Source: Monodelphis domestica
Lineage: Eukaryota; Chordata; Mammalia; Didelphimorphia; Didelphidae
Length of the DNA stretch: 64,000 nt
Assembly (NCBI RefSeq): GCF_027887165.1
Contig: NC_077235.1
Location: 47,974,395-48,038,394, forward strand
Direction: 5' to 3'
The position numbers were made by a program, and so were the translations under genes. Shown here in pieces: positions 24,516 through 35,300 of this stretch. The stretch's first letter is position 1. Each line of letters opens with the position of its first letter. A model generated the notes under the pieces. The model did not search any database. It was not told the origin of the DNA and worked only from the letters and a program-made list of their open reading frames with translations.

Positions 24516-26786
24516 GTGAGTCGGGTAGGGGGCGGGACAAACTTGTGGAGAGCCGGAGAGATAGGCGGCTTGGCCGGCCGGGGGTGGGAAGAGGCGGGCT
24601 GGGGCGGGGCGCTCAAGTACCCTAGCTGACAGATAAACTATGGACGGACCCGAGGACGATTATTTGGGCTATCTGAAGCCCGGGGGACTGTAGAGGGGAG
24701 CTTGAGCCATTGCGAAGCCAAGCGAGAAAAGGCAACGAGGCCTAGGGCTACCCATATAGGGTACCCAGCGCCCAAGGGCTGAGAGAAGAACCGACAGCCT
24801 CGAGGGAGAGAGACGGAGGACTGTCGAAGAGAACCTAATAGGAAATAACTTGAATTTCATTGAGACTTGGGGGTCCATAAGTCTTGAAACTCACTACAAA
24901 GTTTTTAGCCCTTGAAGTGTCATGTTCTTGGGGGTGGAGGGTGGGGAAGGGAGAGCCGGGAGGTTACGGGACCTAGTTAGCAACTCAATTGGACGTAGAC
25001 AAGGGAAGGAGAAAGTGGCTGACTAAATCTCCAAACGTTTTCAAAGCTTTACTGAATGTTAATACAGAGCTGCAGAAAATTATTTAAAATTATTTAGCGT
25101 GGATGTGACCTCACTGTACTCCAAGGCAATGGCATTAGAGATCAGATTCTGGCAGGTTCACTCTACCGAGATGGAAAGATTTCCCGCCTGCCGAAAATCA
25201 GTAGATCTAAATCCAGAGAGGCTTGTTGCAAGGGTGGTGAAGTTTGGAGCCCACATCTCTCAGACCCTCTAAATTATAAAAGGATTGCCACTGCGTTCGC
25301 TAGAGGGCGCACCGATACCGACAAAATTCCATATCCTAAAAATACTAGTTAAGATTTCTAAAAACTTTCTCGTGTTGGACTCTTAAGATTTCTTATTTGA
25401 TTTAATTTTGAACGTAATAAGTCCCTAATTTTCCAAGTAAACAGTAATCTTGAAAGGAATTATTCTCTTTACAGTCTAATATTTTTATCTAGATCTTCAA
25501 ATCTGGTTTTGGTATTTTAAGAAGTAGTCAATTGATAAACAAGTTATATACTCTTATCAGCACTTCTTGCCATGGGCTCTGGTATTAATACTCACATTTG
25601 ATTTTTTTAAAATATGGTAAATTTAAAATATAGTACTATAAAACTTGGATTCTGTGCTCTGCAATGAAATGTTATTGGTTTCTGCAATAGAGTCCTAAAG
25701 GTGATCAAAATGGTAGCTTTTAAAAGTCAAATTTAGGGGCAGCTGGGTAGCTCAATGGATTGAGAACCAGGCTTAGAGATGGAGGCTAGGTTCAAATTTG
25801 GCCTCAGACACTTCCCAGATGTGTGACCCTGTCACTTAACCCCCACTGCCTAGCCCTGATACAATATTGATTCTAAGACAGAAGATGCGTTTTTTTAAAA
25901 ATCAGACCATTTCTGGAGGCAGAAAAAAACAAGCTGGTAGGTGTACCAACTTAGGCACTCTTAATTAGTATTTTTTTTCCAAGAATTATTAGAATAATGC
26001 TTGAGTTTTCACATAAATTCTCTTTAATATGAAGACACATGGGTTCAAATCTCATCTCTGATGATTTCCACCTAGTGACCCTAGCAAGCCATTTCTACCT
26101 GGACCAAAGTTTCCTCATCTGTAAAATTATAAGACTCTAGACTAGACAGGCTCTAAAGCCCCTTTAAGTTCTAGTCTCTGATCCTATGAGGCTGAAATTA
26201 TGACTGTTAAAACCTAACAGTGTATGTGGGAAAACCTGTTCCATCTACTGCATGCCTTGCTCAAATGTGACAGAATGGAAAAATCAGTTTTTTTTCCTTT
26301 CCTTCTCCCTTATCTCAAGGATACTAATCTTCATTTCCCCAAATCTTTTAATTTTACATAGTGTGAAAGTTGATATTCACTCTGTGTGCTGATTATAGTC
26401 TATTATGTTATATAATAAATAAAATGTTTGTTCTTGTCCCCAAAATTAGTTCAAAGTCCCAACGTAAGCATTGTGTTTTAGTGAAGAAACTTTGTGAGAT
26501 TTTACCTACACCAGAGTACTTTTTTAATGTTGGCCTTAGCATATATCACTAACATCTACTTTCTTGCCCTAATCATGAAATGTCCAGTTTTTGCCGTATT
26601 GATTTGCCACATTTTGACTCTAAATAAATCCTATTTTTTCTAATATGAAATATTTAATGAAGAGCTCAACTGTATACAGATAAGATACTTTATAGTAGAG
26701 GAAACATAAGAAACATTTGAGCAAGAGACTGATCTGTCTAGATGAAAATTTCTGCCCACCATAGCAGAGGTTGAAGTCAAGAGTTA

Positions 26787-26824
<38 letters not shown>

Positions 26825-29800
26825 ACCAACTAGTAGAATAAACAAAATGATTTTCTTTTGTTTCTATTTCAGAGTTGTCTTCTAACATCCAAGAAAATTA
26901 TTTCTAGATATCTGGCTCATAGTTATCCTGCCCAAAACTTGTCTCCCTTTTTATGAAGAGATAAATTAAGTTATGACCATAAAGATATAATAGATGAATA
27001 AAATGTAAAGATCATCTTAGAACATAAATGCTTTTAAGGAGTCTAGAAGTAACAATATTCTGGCATGTGAATTTACCAATCTTTTTTTTTTTACCAATTA
27101 GAATATTTTAAGAGAACAATGCTGGTTTCAGGTTGAGTCAGTTTTTCATATGCTTCTGATTTTTCTAGATCGTACTTACATGCGTTTAACTGAAAAGAAA
27201 GGTGAAGCTCTGCCAAGAGATGTAAGTGTATATTCTGTTAAAAAAGATTATGAAATTTCAGTTTCTTAGCTTCTCATTTGATATTAATTTTTCTTCTATT
27301 AAATTCTTGCTGTCTTAAACAAGAAATTATATATTTATTCCTTACTCAAGTTAAGTGCAACCTGAGGAATAGGAAATCTCACAAAAGCCCTTCTGTTTGG
27401 TCTCTCCCTCTAGAGCTGCCCAGGAAATAACCAAGTTGGGCAATTGTTGCCATTCAGTCCCCAAAACAAAGAAGGGCATGCCTAATTTTGGTTTTTATTG
27501 TCTACAATCAGATAAATAATGCATTGCCATTAATGGCTTCAACATCCTATCACTCTTTCCTATACAGTACTTAATTGGTAGGATTTCTTGGCTGTTAAGG
27601 AAGAAAAAGATATTCAGCAATGTGGCTGTGATTGATTTCTATTGCCTGTTTTTGTTATATAATCTTACTTCTTCAAAATTAGAAATATCTATGCTGCTGA
27701 TTCATTAAGGATATTTTTGGTAAAGCACATTCCTATGTTTAAACTTCCAGGTACATATACAATGAATACCAAACTGGGTCCTGTAGGCCAGGAGGCCTGA
27801 AGCAGATTTTAGAACTAAAGTTCTTATCTAAAAAATTAGCACTTGATGAATGTTCTCAGGAACTAAAGTTTTAGTGATTCTAACTAGGTTATAAATCTTT
27901 TTCAAAATCTATTCCAGTGATGATTGTATCATAATCTAAATTGACATAAAAATTTTGACTGTACCTCAATATCGATATAGTGGAATGCCATGGTGGCAGA
28001 AAGGAGATCAAGATGAAAATGTACATTTTTATACTTAGATTTTAAATAATTTCTATGACAGGTAAGGAATATTGTGGTTAGAACAGGACACCGGGAGTCA
28101 AGAGATTGGAATTTTAGTTCCAAATCTGGTGTTAAGGAACTATATAAGACTCTGAATGAGTCCCTGAGTCTCCACTTTTTTATTTCTTATCTAGACTAGA
28201 TAATTTTAAATGCCCTTCCAGCTCTAAAAGTCAAGGAATACAATCTCTGTCTTTGAACTTATAGATAATTCTTCAAACCCTGTTGGCCTTTGTAATTACC
28301 CTTTATGGCATAGTACAATCTGTTGGAGATTTCAGAGAGCTGGATGCCACTTTGGAATTGGAGAATCGGTATGTCTTTTCCTTTCATCACTGAGTTTGAT
28401 TATGGGAAGTAGGGTTGGGATAAAACTGATAATATGATATTAAAGCACATAGGTACTCAATATAGATTTAGTGTGTGAATGTTTCCCAAAGGCCAAAGGT
28501 AAGCAGTCTTCTTGTTAGGACAGAGCTTGTCAAACAATACCTAGGTGGATTTGTCAATTATTTGATAGTAAAATGTCCATGCTTAAGTGCAAACTTGGGG
28601 ATTAGGGTTCTTTTTTTACCCTCCTCTTAACCTTCTCTCCCTTCCCCAGTTGGCAACCCTCCTTCCTCTGGTTGGCTTTTAAAACCTTCCATAAGGGGGC
28701 AGCTGAGTGGTTCAATGGATTGAAAGCCAGGCCTAGAGATGGGAGGTCCTAGGTTCAAATTTGGCCTCAGACACTTCCCAGCTATGTGACCCTGGGCAAG
28801 TCACTTGACCCCGATTGCCTAACCCTTACTGTTCTTCTTCCTTGGAAGCAATATATAGTATTGATTCTAAGACAGAAGGTAAGGGTTTAAAAATTTAATT
28901 TAATTTAAAAAATAAATAAAACCTTCCATAACCTGGAAACTTCCTACCTTTCCAAGTTTCTTGTACTTTACTCCCCACTCTATACTTCAGTATCCAATTA
29001 ACACTAGATTAACAACATCCTTATTATTTCTAGCACAACACATTCCTGTCTTCTGACTCTGGGCATTTTCATTGACTTTCCCCTAGCCTCTTGGCTTCCC
29101 TGCCTTCAAGTCTTATCTAAAATCTGACTTTGTGTTCTGTGAGCCTGGGTAAGTCACTTAACCTAGCCCTTATCCCTCTTCTGCCTCGGAACACAATACA
29201 CAGTATTGATTCAAAGACAAAAGGTAAGGGTTTTTAAAACAAAACAAAATAAAATCTGATGTTGTGCAAGAAGCCTTTCTCAGTCTTTAATCATGGATCC
29301 TTTCCTCAGTTGATTTATATCCATTTTATCCTTTATGTATTTTGTTTGCACAAGGTTGTTTGCGTATTTTCTCCCTCATTCCATTGTGAGCTGCTTGAGA
29401 ACAGGGACTCCTTTTTTCAGTCTGTCCAGCATTTAGAATAGTAGCTGGCACATCATAGGTGATTAAGAAATACTCCTTGTCTTGCCTGGATGGGATCAAT
29501 ATTGAAGAACTTTAAATGCCATAGAACTTTATATTTGATCCTGAAAGCTCCAGAGCTACCAGAGCTTATGCTTTTGAAAAATTACCTTGGTAACTGAGTG
29601 GAGGATGGACTAGAGTATGGAAAGACTTGAGGTTTACAATCAGAAGATGGGCCTTCTAGCCTTAGCCATTCTCCCTCTCTGCCACGCATTTTCTACCTCT
29701 GTAAAACAAGGGATGGGATGAAATGATCTCTAAGGTCTCTTCCATCTTTAAGAGAATCCCTTCTGTGGCTTAACCCTTAACAGGCTGAACAGATTTTGTT

Positions 29801-30220
29801 TTGCTACTTTTGAAGATGCTAGAAGGAAAGAATAGAATAAAAAAGGGAGAGGGGATTCCATTGGGTTGTGGAACACTTCTTATAGTTAAGGGAAAACTAT
29901 ATAGATAACAGCATTCTAATTTCATGAATGAAAGAGAAACATTTGGGAGCATATAGAAGCTTTTTACAGTGGGGAAAAAACCCTTAAAAAACCCTTCTAC
30001 ACATTCACCAAAAATGTTCATCACTTTCTTTCAACCATTTTTTAAAAGGACAATGGACAGTTTAAGAAACCATCCATCTTTTTGCATCTTTAACCACCGT
30101 GGTCGAGTACTGTTCCGGACATCTAAGACCATCGTCGTCAGTTCTCCTTCAAGCTCTGCAGCACCGACTCCACCTAAGCATGCACCAAAGCCTAAAAAGG
30201 GGAAATCTCATTCCCGTTAA
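24437..30220 (+). CDS. MMGT1: MMGT1/EMC5, ER membrane protein complex subunit 5 (four coding exons)
   Basis: Joining 24437-24515, 27169-27221, 28265-28368 and 30049-30220 gives 408 nt, or 135 residues; the human protein is 131. MMGT1 is EMC5, a small two-helix subunit of the ER membrane complex that inserts tail-anchored and multipass proteins; it was first described as a Mg2+ transporter. The N-terminal hydrophobic helix ([14 protein letters not shown]...), the cytosolic loop [11 protein letters not shown], the second helix ([16 protein letters not shown]) and the block [17 protein letters not shown] match the family. All introns have GT-AG ends, and phases close exactly: a His codon is split across exons 1/2 and an Arg codon across 3/4. 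The last roughly 24 residues, Ser/Pro then Lys-rich, differ from the human tail as I recall it. The gene faces the - strand repeat gene tail to tail. Confidence 0.95.
25735..25900 (+). repeat. marsupial tRNA-derived SINE
   Basis: GGGGCAGCTGGGTAGCTCAA head; shortened in the 3' half. Confidence 0.9.
26035..26205 (+). repeat. MIR-like SINE
   Basis: TGGGTTCAAATCTCATCTC and GTTTCCTCATCTGTAAAATT; diverged. Confidence 0.6.
26790..26822. repeat. (TG)n microsatellite
   Basis: About 16 TG units in MMGT1 intron 1. Confidence 0.95.
27169..27221 (+). CDS. MMGT1: MMGT1 coding exon 2
   Basis: A 53-nt exon with acceptor TTTTTCTAG and donor GTAAGT. It completes His27 and encodes [17 protein letters not shown], the conserved loop between the two helices. 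It ends in phase 0. Confidence 0.93.
27222..28264 (+). other. MMGT1 intron 2
   Basis: AT-rich and without recognisable genes. A weak MIR-like stretch around 28070-28230 (TGAGTCCCTGAGTCTCC...) is the only repeat-like signal. Confidence 0.7.
28265..28368 (+). CDS. MMGT1: MMGT1 coding exon 3
   Basis: A 104-nt exon following ...ATAG, with donor GTATGT at 28369. It encodes the second transmembrane helix and the start of the acidic post-helix segment ([14 protein letters not shown]). It ends in phase 2. Confidence 0.93.
28696..28895 (+). repeat. marsupial tRNA-derived SINE
   Basis: GGGGGCAGCTGAGTGGTTCA head, GACAGAAGGTAAGGGTTTAA tail; in MMGT1 intron 3. Confidence 0.9.
28915..29470 (+). mobile_element. 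L2 LINE 3' end with an internal SINE
   Basis: AAACCTTCCATAACCTGGAA, then after the SINE GCAAGAAGCCTTTCTCAGTC, TGAGCTGCTTGAGAACAGGG and TAGCTGGCACATCATAGGTG. Confidence 0.8.
29135..29245 (+). repeat. 5'-truncated marsupial SINE
   Basis: Only the 3' half is present. Near-identical flanks AAAATCTGACTTTGTG and AAAATCTGATGTTGTG look like the target-site duplication. Confidence 0.85.
30049..30220 (+). CDS. MMGT1: MMGT1 terminal coding exon
   Basis: Acceptor TTTTTTAAAAG, then codons for [11 protein letters not shown] and NHRGRVLF, the family signature. A Ser/Pro/Lys-rich tail ends in GKSHSR and TAA. A poly(A) signal follows about 60 bases downstream. Confidence 0.93.
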
Positions 30221-30277
30221 TGTTTTTCCATAATCTGGAAAGTAAGCTAAAACACAAGCTGCAGCATTAGTTAAAGG

Positions 30278-30283
30278 AATAAA
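30278..30283 (+). terminator. poly(A) signal of MMGT1
   Basis: AATAAA 58 bases after the MMGT1 stop, followed within 60 bases by GT-rich sequence. A longer alternative 3' end is possible. Confidence 0.7.
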
Positions 30284-31735
30284 ATTCTTGTTTGAAAGCA
30301 CTTATTTGTCGATCTCTTTGTCTGTATGAGTATGTGTTTATTGTTTATGTTGTAGTTGTAGTTTTTGAAAAGAGATCCAAAAGACCATAGGTACTAGAGT
30401 TGACTATTAATATTTTCCCAACCAATTTGTTTTTTTTGTTTGGTATTTTTCATGTTTTGTTTTTTCAAATTCAGTTTCTTGATTACCCTTCTAGTCCCAT
30501 TGCAAGATAGGAGCAAGACCGTTATTACTTTTTCACTGTTCATGTGAAAAAACAGTCACAGGATGCTTATAGACTAGCCAGGTCTCCCTGGTCCCAGCTC
30601 TGTCTTCCTTATACAAAATAGACTTTGGAGTCAGCCACCAACTCATGCTTTTTCCCTTTAGTAGAGGGACTGGTAAAATTCACTACAGTGAATTTGTTTA
30701 TGAAAGCTTAGTTTTCCATTAGTTTAAAAAGTTTAGTGCAATAGAATTTCAATGTAAAAAGAAACTATGTCTTCAGAAAGCAAGTTCAGAGTAATAGGCA
30801 GAAGAATCAACAGTGGGAGTTGGGAGCTCTTGCCCTCAGTGCTGGCATTGCCACTTGGGTGCTGGGTAATCTGGAGCAAGTCAGTTCACGTCTCTAGTCC
30901 CAATTTCCTTAACTGTAAAATTAGGATGTTTAAGCTTTGCCATTCTGTAAGTTTATGGTATACAATTTAATCTCTGGTTCAAGTCCTGTAACCTATAGCT
31001 TGTTAGGATGTGTGACTATGTAGGAGCGGGGAAGCAAAAGACGCCTCTGTGCTACAAAACTACCCCTTGATATTGGGACTCTGTGGCAGGAGAGAAAAGC
31101 TTTTTCTAAGAAATATCCCCAGTCTGAGTTCCTAGATATATCCATGCCATTTATTACTGTAGATACAGGATGGCTTATATGATTCAAATACAGGAAGAAT
31201 TGTTATCTTCTTCCTTTGTTAACTAATTGTTAAATGATAGTTAAAGTAAAATGTACATGATGTTGCATCCCTTATTTTTATAGTAGGCTGCTAGATTTTT
31301 TCATTAGTACTGCTCATTTCTGAATATGAAGATGTGCTTAACTTTATTTCTGTTTTATGGTATATAGTAATTTTTTCTTTTTACGAAAACTTGGTCAGAT
31401 CACTGATCAGATCTTTGGTGAGCTTCTCAGAACCCTCTTTTCTTTACCAGAAGATCACTTGCACTGTCATTTATAGACCCAGCTTTTTAAAAAAGGCTAG
31501 CAAATTGACAGCCTTGGAATTTTTTTAGGTTTGTGGCAGTATTTCTTCTCTAGCATTAATTTTTATCCTGTTTCCTTTACCTGACTTCCAAAAGCTTAGC
31601 TATCAAGATGAAATAAACTTAGTAGACGCCTACTAATATGTGACACAGGGAGGCAGAATGGTATAGACAAGCAGGCAAAAATCATTTATTTTATTTAACA
31701 GTGCCTATAAACGAGGCACTGGGCTAAGTGCTTTA
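30284..31735. other. MMGT1 3' flank, no gene seen
   Basis: Mostly unique-looking AT-rich sequence. 30800-30940 is a weak MIR-like stretch; 31690-31740 resembles a reverse MIR end. I looked on both strands for a SAGE1-type C-terminal domain and saw none. Confidence 0.5.
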
Positions 31736-31739
31736 CAAA

Positions 31740-32399
31740 TAGTAAGCTATTTGAGTTCTGGGAGGAATTCATCAATGGGGTGGGGGGTGGGGGTGGGGGT
31801 GGGGGAAACTGTTGGAATGATGCTCCAGGGTGAGAATACAGCTGAGGCACAGTGTCCAAGACAGGAAAGTCAGAAGTCCTCACCAGAAGAGGACTAAAGG
31901 TTGGCTCATGTGGTCCAGGAGGAACTCAGGAGTGGGAGAAGGTGGCCAGCAAGGCAGAGACATTTCTATGGTGAGATTAGCTGAGGTAGAGTCCAAGTTC
32001 AGAAGCTCAGAAGCAGGGCTAGGAAAGGAATAAAAGGCTGGCTGCTTGGGCCCTTCCCCAAAATGGAGAACCCCAGAGGAACTCAACAGTGGGAAAAGAG
32101 GGCGACTATGATGAAGGGATGTTCCAGGGTGAGAATGCTGTTGACCCATAGTGTCGAGGTTCCGAAATCAAAAGTAGAGCAAAGAAGGGAATGAAGGTTG
32201 GCTGGTCTGGGATCCTTCCAAAATGGAGCATCCCCCGAGCCCCTTTCCCTATCAAGTAGCCACTTGGGGGGAAAAAAGGGTCCACACGGGGGAGAGACAT
32301 TTCTGTATGGGACTGCAACTGAGGCATGAAGCAGATCCAGGAAGGCAATGAAGGTTGGTCAGTCAGGGCCTTCCCCAAAATGGAAGCCTTTAAAGGAAC
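31740..32399 (-). pseudogene. decayed repeat units downstream of the repeat-protein stop
   Basis: Sequence homologous to the protein repeat continues for about four more units, but the frames are broken. Around 32385-32340 the unit resumes in another frame (SSFKGFHFGEGP) and hits a stop. 32149-31880 carries SHPGTSLHHSRPLFPLLSSS and LHFGEGP. 31883-31800 carries FPVLDTVPQLYSHPGASF. These units would be 3' UTR or a decayed former C-terminal part. A G-rich simple repeat (GGGGTGGGGGT, 31780-31805) breaks the last unit. Confidence 0.65.
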
Positions 32400-35300
32400 T
32401 CATCTTTTGGAAAAGCGGGGGCGGCTTGGTAGAGATGTTCCTGGGTGAGATTGTTCCTGAGGCACGGTGTCCAAGTCTGGCAGGTCAGGAGCAGAGCCAG
32501 GAAAAGGATGAAGGTTGGCTGGCCTGGGCCCCTCCCCAAAACAGATGCCCCAAGGATTCACCAATTGGAGGTGGGCACTAAGATGGTGGAGTGATGTTCC
32601 AGGGCGCAACTGAGACTCCGGCTGAGGCACGGTGTTCAAGGCCAAAAAATCAGAAGCAGAGACAGCAGGGCAATGAAGGTTGGCTGGTCTGGGAGTCTCC
32701 CCAGAATGGAGACCCTGGGAAGGATTCATCAATGGAAGATGAGGGTAAAGATGGTAGAGGGAATTTCCTGGGTGAGAATGCAGGTGATACATGGTAGCCA
32801 AATCTAGAAAGTTAGATGCAGAGCCAGGAAGAGAATGAAGATGGGCTGGCTCGGTCTCCTCCTCAAAATGTGGGCCTGGAGAGGACCTCTCCAATGGGAG
32901 ATGAGGGCCAAGAGGGTGGAGGGATGTTCCAGGTGGAGACTGTACTTCAGGCATGATGTTTAATTCCAGAGAGTCAGGAGCAGAACGAAGGTTGGTAGGC
33001 CTGGGCTCCTTACCTAAATGGAGGCTCAGAGAAGACTTCACAGGTGGGAGATGAGGGCTATCAGGGTGGAGGGATGTTCCAGGGTGCAGTTGAGTCTGAA
33101 GTTGAGGCCGACTGTCCATGTCCCGAAAGGCAGAACCAGAGCCAGAGGGGGAACGAAGGTCAGTTGGTCTGGATCTTTCCCCAAGATGGAGGCCCTGTGA
33201 GGAACTCACCAGTGGGAGATGAGGGCCAGGGTGGAAGAGGGATGTTCCAAAGTGGGACTGCAGCCAAGGCATGATGTCCATGTCCAGAAATTGTGAAGCA
33301 GGGCCAGGAAGAGGATGAAGGTTGGCCTGCCTGGGCTCCTCCCCATAATGGAGACTCCCAGAAGAATTCATCAGTGAGAGATGGGGGCCAGCATGGTGGA
33401 GGGATGTTCCAGGGTACAGTTGAGATTGCAGTTGAGGCAGAGTGTCCAAATATAGATATTCAGAAGCAGAAACAGGAGGACGGTGAAGGTTGGCTGACCT
33501 GGGGGTCTCCTTGTCAGGGCGGCTCTGGGAGGCACTCACTACTGGGAGATGGGGGCCAGGATGGGTCTTCGGGTGAGGAACGGTGTATAATCTTGCTGAG
33601 TCAGAAGCAGTATCAGAAGAGGAATTAGGGTTGAGTGGCCTGGGCTCATCCCTAGCATGGAAGCCTTGAGAGGAACTCACCAATGGGACATAAGAGGCAG
33701 GGTGGCAGAAGGATGTTCCAGGATGAGAATGCTCTTGAGGCAAGGTGTCCAAGGTCAGAAGTTCTGAAGCATGGCCAGGAGAGGAATGAAAGTTGACCCG
33801 CCTTGGCTCCTCTCCCAAATGGAAGCCCTGAGAGGGCTTCATGGAAGGGAGACTGGGGCTAGTATGGTGAAGGGATGTTCCAGGGTGCTGTGGAGATTGC
33901 AGCTGAAGCAAAGTGTCAAAATCCAGAAATTCAGAAGCAGAGACAGCAGGGCAATGAGGGTTGGTTGGTCTGGGGGGCTCTCCAATACAGAAATCCTGAG
34001 AGTTACTAACCACTGGGAGATGGGGACCAGCATAGTGGAGGGAAGTTGTGGGGAAAGACTGAAGCTGAGGCATGATGTCTAAGTCCAGAAATGGAGAAGC
34101 AGAGCCAGCAAATGAATGAAAGTCAGTCGGCCTGTGTCCATTCCCCAAATAGAGTACTCCAGAGGAACTTGCCAATGGGAGATGGGCTCCAGGATGGTGG
34201 AAGGCTATTCCGGCCGGGGTCTGTAGCTGAGGCATGATGTTCAAGTTGAGGAAGTCAGAAGCAGGGCCAACTGGGCAATGAGGGTTAGCTAGTCTTGGTC
34301 CCTCCCCAAAATGGAGGTCCTGGGAGGGACTTGGGAATGGGAAACCTGAGCTAGCATGGTAGAGGGATGTTCCAGTGTGAGATGGCAGCTGAGGCATGGT
34401 ACATAAGTCTGGAAATTGAGATGCAGAGTTAGGAAAGGAATGAAGGGTGGCTGACCCAGGCCCTTCCTGAAAATACAGGTTCTTGCTGGAACTAGGCATT
34501 GGGAGAAAAGGACTCCAATTGGGGAAGGAGGTTCTGGGGTGAGGCGGCAGCTGAGCTATGGTGTTCAAGCCCAGAAAATCAGAAGCAGAGACAGGAGGAG
34601 AATGGTGGCTGGCCAGACCATGTCCATCCCTTAAATAAAAAGCCCTAGAAGAACTAAGCAATGGGAGAAGTGAACTGGCATGGTGGAAGGGTATTCCAGG
34701 GTGGGACTGCAGCTGTGGCATGGAGTCCAGATCCAGAAAGTCAGAATCAGAGAGAGGAGGAGAATGATGGCTGGCTGGCCTGGGGGCCTCCCCAAAATGG
34801 AGTCCCTGGGAGGAACTCAGCAATGGGAGAAAGGGACCAGCATCATAGAGGGACGTTCCAGGGTGAGGCGGCATTTGAGCGAAGGTGTCCAAGTTTGGAA
34901 AGTCAGAAGCAGAGCCAGGAGAGGAATGAAGGTTGACTGGCCTGGTCTTCTCCTCTAAAGGGAGATTTTGCGAGGAACTTACCAGAGGAAGAAGGGAGCT
35001 GGCATGATGGAGGGTTGTTCCAGGGTGGGACTGCTGTGATGTGGCGTCCAAATCCAGAAAGTCAGAAACAGAGTCAGGAGGTGAATAGTTCTTCAGGTGG
35101 GGCCCCTCCCCCAAGTGACAGCCTTGGAAGGAATTTACTAAGGAGGCAAGGGAGCTGGCATGTTGGAGGGGTGTTTCCTGGTAGGACTGCTGCTGAGGCC
35201 TGGTATTCAAGTCCGAAAAGTCAGAAGCAGAGGCAGGAGGGATATCGTTATCCAGTCTGGGCTGCTCCTCCAAATGACAGCCTTGGAAGGAATTCACTAA

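Larger units (their letters stand above)
23890..24640 (+). promoter_or_regulatory. CpG-island promoter of MMGT1
   Basis: This stretch is clearly richer in G+C and CpG than the AT-rich flanks and surrounds the MMGT1 start codon. No TATA box is seen. GC-box-like sites occur (CCGCCCC near 24345, GGGGCGGGG near 24602). Open frames across it on both strands are a by-product of its composition. The transcription start is not determined. Confidence 0.8.
24516..27168 (+). other. MMGT1 intron 1
   Basis: Starts in the GC-rich tail of the CpG island and becomes AT-rich. It contains one SINE (25735-25900), a MIR-like copy (26035-26205) and a TG microsatellite. No other coding signal seen. Confidence 0.8.
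28369..30048 (+). other. MMGT1 intron 3
   Basis: Contains a full SINE, an L2 3' end carrying a second short SINE, and a decayed antisense L2-associated repeat (29480-29660). No coding exon seen. Confidence 0.75.

Noticed and set aside
23908-24519. 203-residue open frame in the MMGT1 CpG island
   Set aside because: Overlaps the MMGT1 promoter and exon 1 in another frame, has no domain, and is explained by high G+C lacking stop codons.
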